Shown: one piece after another, positions 62,803 through 64,000 of the stretch
How the letters are laid out: each line of letters opens with the position of its first letter
How positions within the stretch are numbered: the stretch's first letter is position 1
Source: Candidatus Gastranaerophilales bacterium
GTDB taxonomy: Bacteria; Cyanobacteriota; Vampirovibrionia; Gastranaerophilales; Gastranaerophilaceae
Assembly (NCBI GenBank): GCA_944325665.1
Contig: CALVAY010000007.1
Coordinates: 26,633-90,632, forward strand
Length of the DNA stretch: 64,000 nt
Direction: 5' to 3'
Position numbers and translations under genes: made by a program
Notes under the pieces: generated by a model
Databases searched by the model: none
Told to the model about the DNA's origin: nothing
What the model saw: the letters and a program-made list of their open reading frames with translations, nothing else

Positions 62803-63618
62803 ATGGGAATTATGGACGGCAAAAAAGGCATTATATTTGGTGTTTCAAACAAACACGGTATAGCTAATGCCATTGCTGAGCAAATTTACGCAGCAGGCGG
62901 CGAAATTGCTTTTACATACGCAAATGAAGCAATGGAAAAAAGAGTAAAACCGATAGCTGAAGAAATGAACGCTAAAATGTGCATCGAGTGCGATGTTACA
63001 AAAGACGAAGATGTAAAAAAAGTTTTTGAAGAATATGCAAAAATTTATGACAGATTGGACTTTGTAATCCACGCTGTTGCTTTTGCAAATAAAGAAGACC
63101 TTTTGGGCGATTTTTATACAACAAGCAGAGAAGGTTGGGATTTAGCAATGCATGTAAGTGCTTATTCTCTTTTAACTCTTACAAAATATGCTAAACCTCA
63201 AATGGAAAAAACAGGCGGCGGCTCAATTTTGGCCCTTACTTACCTTGGCTCAACTCACGCTGTTGCAAACTACAACATCATGGGTGTAGCAAAAGCCGCA
63301 CTTGAATCTTCAATGAGATTTATCGCAGCTGATTTGGGTAAATTTAACATCCGTTGCAACTGCTTATCCGCAGGCCCTGTTAAAACACTTGCAGCAAAAG
63401 GTATTGGCGGATTTGATAAAATGCTTAAATTCAACGCTCTTAAAGCTCCGCTTAACCGCACACCATCTTTAGAGGATGTTGGTAAAGCAGGTTTATACTT
63501 GGCTTCTGACCTATCTTCAGGTGTAACAGGTCAAGTTCAATTTGTTGACTGCGGCGCTTCAAGCGTATTTGCATCAATCGACGAAATGGAATGCGTGAGT
63601 CAAGCGAGCTTAGCGTAA
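62803..63618 (+). CDS. fabI: enoyl-ACP reductase [NADH]
   Basis: 271-residue short-chain dehydrogenase closing each round of fatty-acid elongation. KGIIFGVSNKHGIANAIAEQIY is the NADH site (quoted: GVSNKHGIA). Catalytic Tyr157 and Lys164 stand in NYNIMGVAKAALES, the Y-x6-K spacing of FabI. Strong AAGGAGAT site. The normal family end falls around DEMEC; the last seven residues (VSQASLA) and stop are supplied by the repeat at 63593, so the C-terminus has been rewritten by it. Confidence 0.93.
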   Translation: MGIMDGKKGIIFGVSNKHGIANAIAEQIYAAGGEIAFTYANEAMEKRVKPIAEEMNAKMCIECDVTKDEDVKKVFEEYAKIYDRLDFVIHAVAFANKEDLLGDFYTTSREGWDLAMHVSAYSLLTLTKYAKPQMEKTGGGSILALTYLGSTHAVANYNIMGVAKAALESSMRFIAADLGKFNIRCNCLSAGPVKTLAAKGIGGFDKMLKFNALKAPLNRTPSLEDVGKAGLYLASDLSSGVTGQVQFVDCGASSVFASIDEMECVSQASLA

Positions 63619-64000
63619 GCTTAGCAAGCGAAGACGAACACAGAGGTGTGCGAAGTGCGATAGCGGCAAGCAGGGAGCTGACGCTAAGCACGTAGTCCGT
63701 TCCAAGCCGCCGTTGTGAATGAAACGAAGTGTAATGAACGGAGCAATCTTTGATTGCACAGGCGGAAAAGAATAAACCAGAGTGAAGCCTAGGGGCTTGC
63801 GTTGAGCAAGACCAAAGGCGTAACTGTCGATAGGCGTGAGTCAAGCGAGCTTAGCGTAAGCTTAGCAAGCGAAGACGAACACAGAGGTGTGCGAAGTGCG
63901 ACAGCGGCAAGCGAGGAGCTTGGCGCTAAGCACGTAGTCCGTTCCAAGCCGCCGTTGTGAATGAAACGAAGTGTAATGAACGGAGCAATCTTTGATTGCA
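63593..64000 (+). repeat. 241-bp tandem repeat beginning inside the fabI 3' end
   Basis: Unit 1 spans 63593-63833 and unit 2 begins at 63834 and runs off the window (167 bases seen). They differ at a few bases near the middle (for example at 63660-63690). Content is much richer in G and C than the surrounding genes and packed with short perfect palindromes: AGCTTA-GCG-TAAGCT, CACA-GAGG-TGTG, GCAATC-TTT-GATTGC, AAGCC/GGCTT, CTTGC-GTTGA-GCAAG. No open frame of credible length; the minus-strand frame over it is a by-product. There is no other gene from 63619 to the end. Confidence 0.9.

Noticed and set aside
63593..63618. Frameshift in fabI
   Set aside because: The catalytic and cofactor regions are intact and the length is normal; only the last seven residues come from the repeat.
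63452..63844. Minus-strand 130-codon frame over the fabI end and repeat
   Set aside because: It overlaps a secure fabI and a non-coding repeat, with no ribosome site.

Overview
The window comes from an AT-rich bacterium with an outer membrane and flagella. Diderm markers are the LPS-transport pair lptB and lptF/G, a sedoheptulose-7-phosphate isomerase (gmhA), a family-9 heptosyltransferase-like enzyme and an SLH-domain secreted protein. Flagellar genes are fliJ, fliK-like, a hook/rod gene, motA, motB, fliL and fliN. Together with pyruvate phosphate dikinase, PerR with reverse rubrerythrin, and several clade-type unknowns, this fits a fermentative, anaerobic, non-photosynthetic relative of cyanobacteria (Vampirovibrionia/Melainabacteria, most like gut Gastranaerophilales). 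That assignment is inference from gene content; the window holds no rRNA or tRNA.

Layout. 1-4.4 kb: a small unknown, an M20 peptidase, trpS and a TPR protein. 4.5-7.5 kb: ppdK, whose 3' end is followed by an unusual tandem repeat built from the gene's own tail. 7.5-13.1 kb: divergent flagellar clusters. 13.1-14.2 kb: a perR-rubrerythrin operon with a perfect Fur-type box on its promoter. 14.2-21.1 kb: gmhA, a sugar-phosphate isomerase, hemW, small unknowns, a toxin-like protein beside a membrane protein, dxr, a ribbon-helix-helix regulator and a 72-residue Cys-rich protein. 21.1-30.3 kb: a complete eight-gene pyrimidine operon (pyrK-D-E-B-C-F-carA-carB) with promoter, 12-codon leader ORF and terminator-like hairpin, i.e. 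a candidate attenuator. 30.5-38.6 kb: a clade-type unknown, a pseudopilin, a GH13 enzyme, a 1074-residue coiled-coil protein and an MnmC-like methyltransferase.

38.6-48.7 kb: mostly overlapping minus-strand genes. The upper part is a nine-gene one-carbon operon (MetE-like methyltransferase, CooC-like ATPase, folD, alr, gcvT, gcvH, gcvPA, an unknown, an HgdC-type activase); gcvPB is absent from where it is expected. Below it lie a small secreted protein and a set with an OadG-like subunit, an ArsB/NhaD transporter and a 33-residue membrane peptide. 48.8-60 kb: heptosyltransferase, SLH protein, uracil-DNA glycosylase, prs, glmU, ilvD and an envelope operon ending in LPS transport. 60.1-64 kb: an 881-residue protein of repeated membrane modules, then fabI, whose last codons run into a 241-bp tandem repeat that continues off the window.

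The items most worth following up are the two gene-3'-end repeat arrays, the one-carbon operon with its unrecognised activase partner, and the pyr leader.
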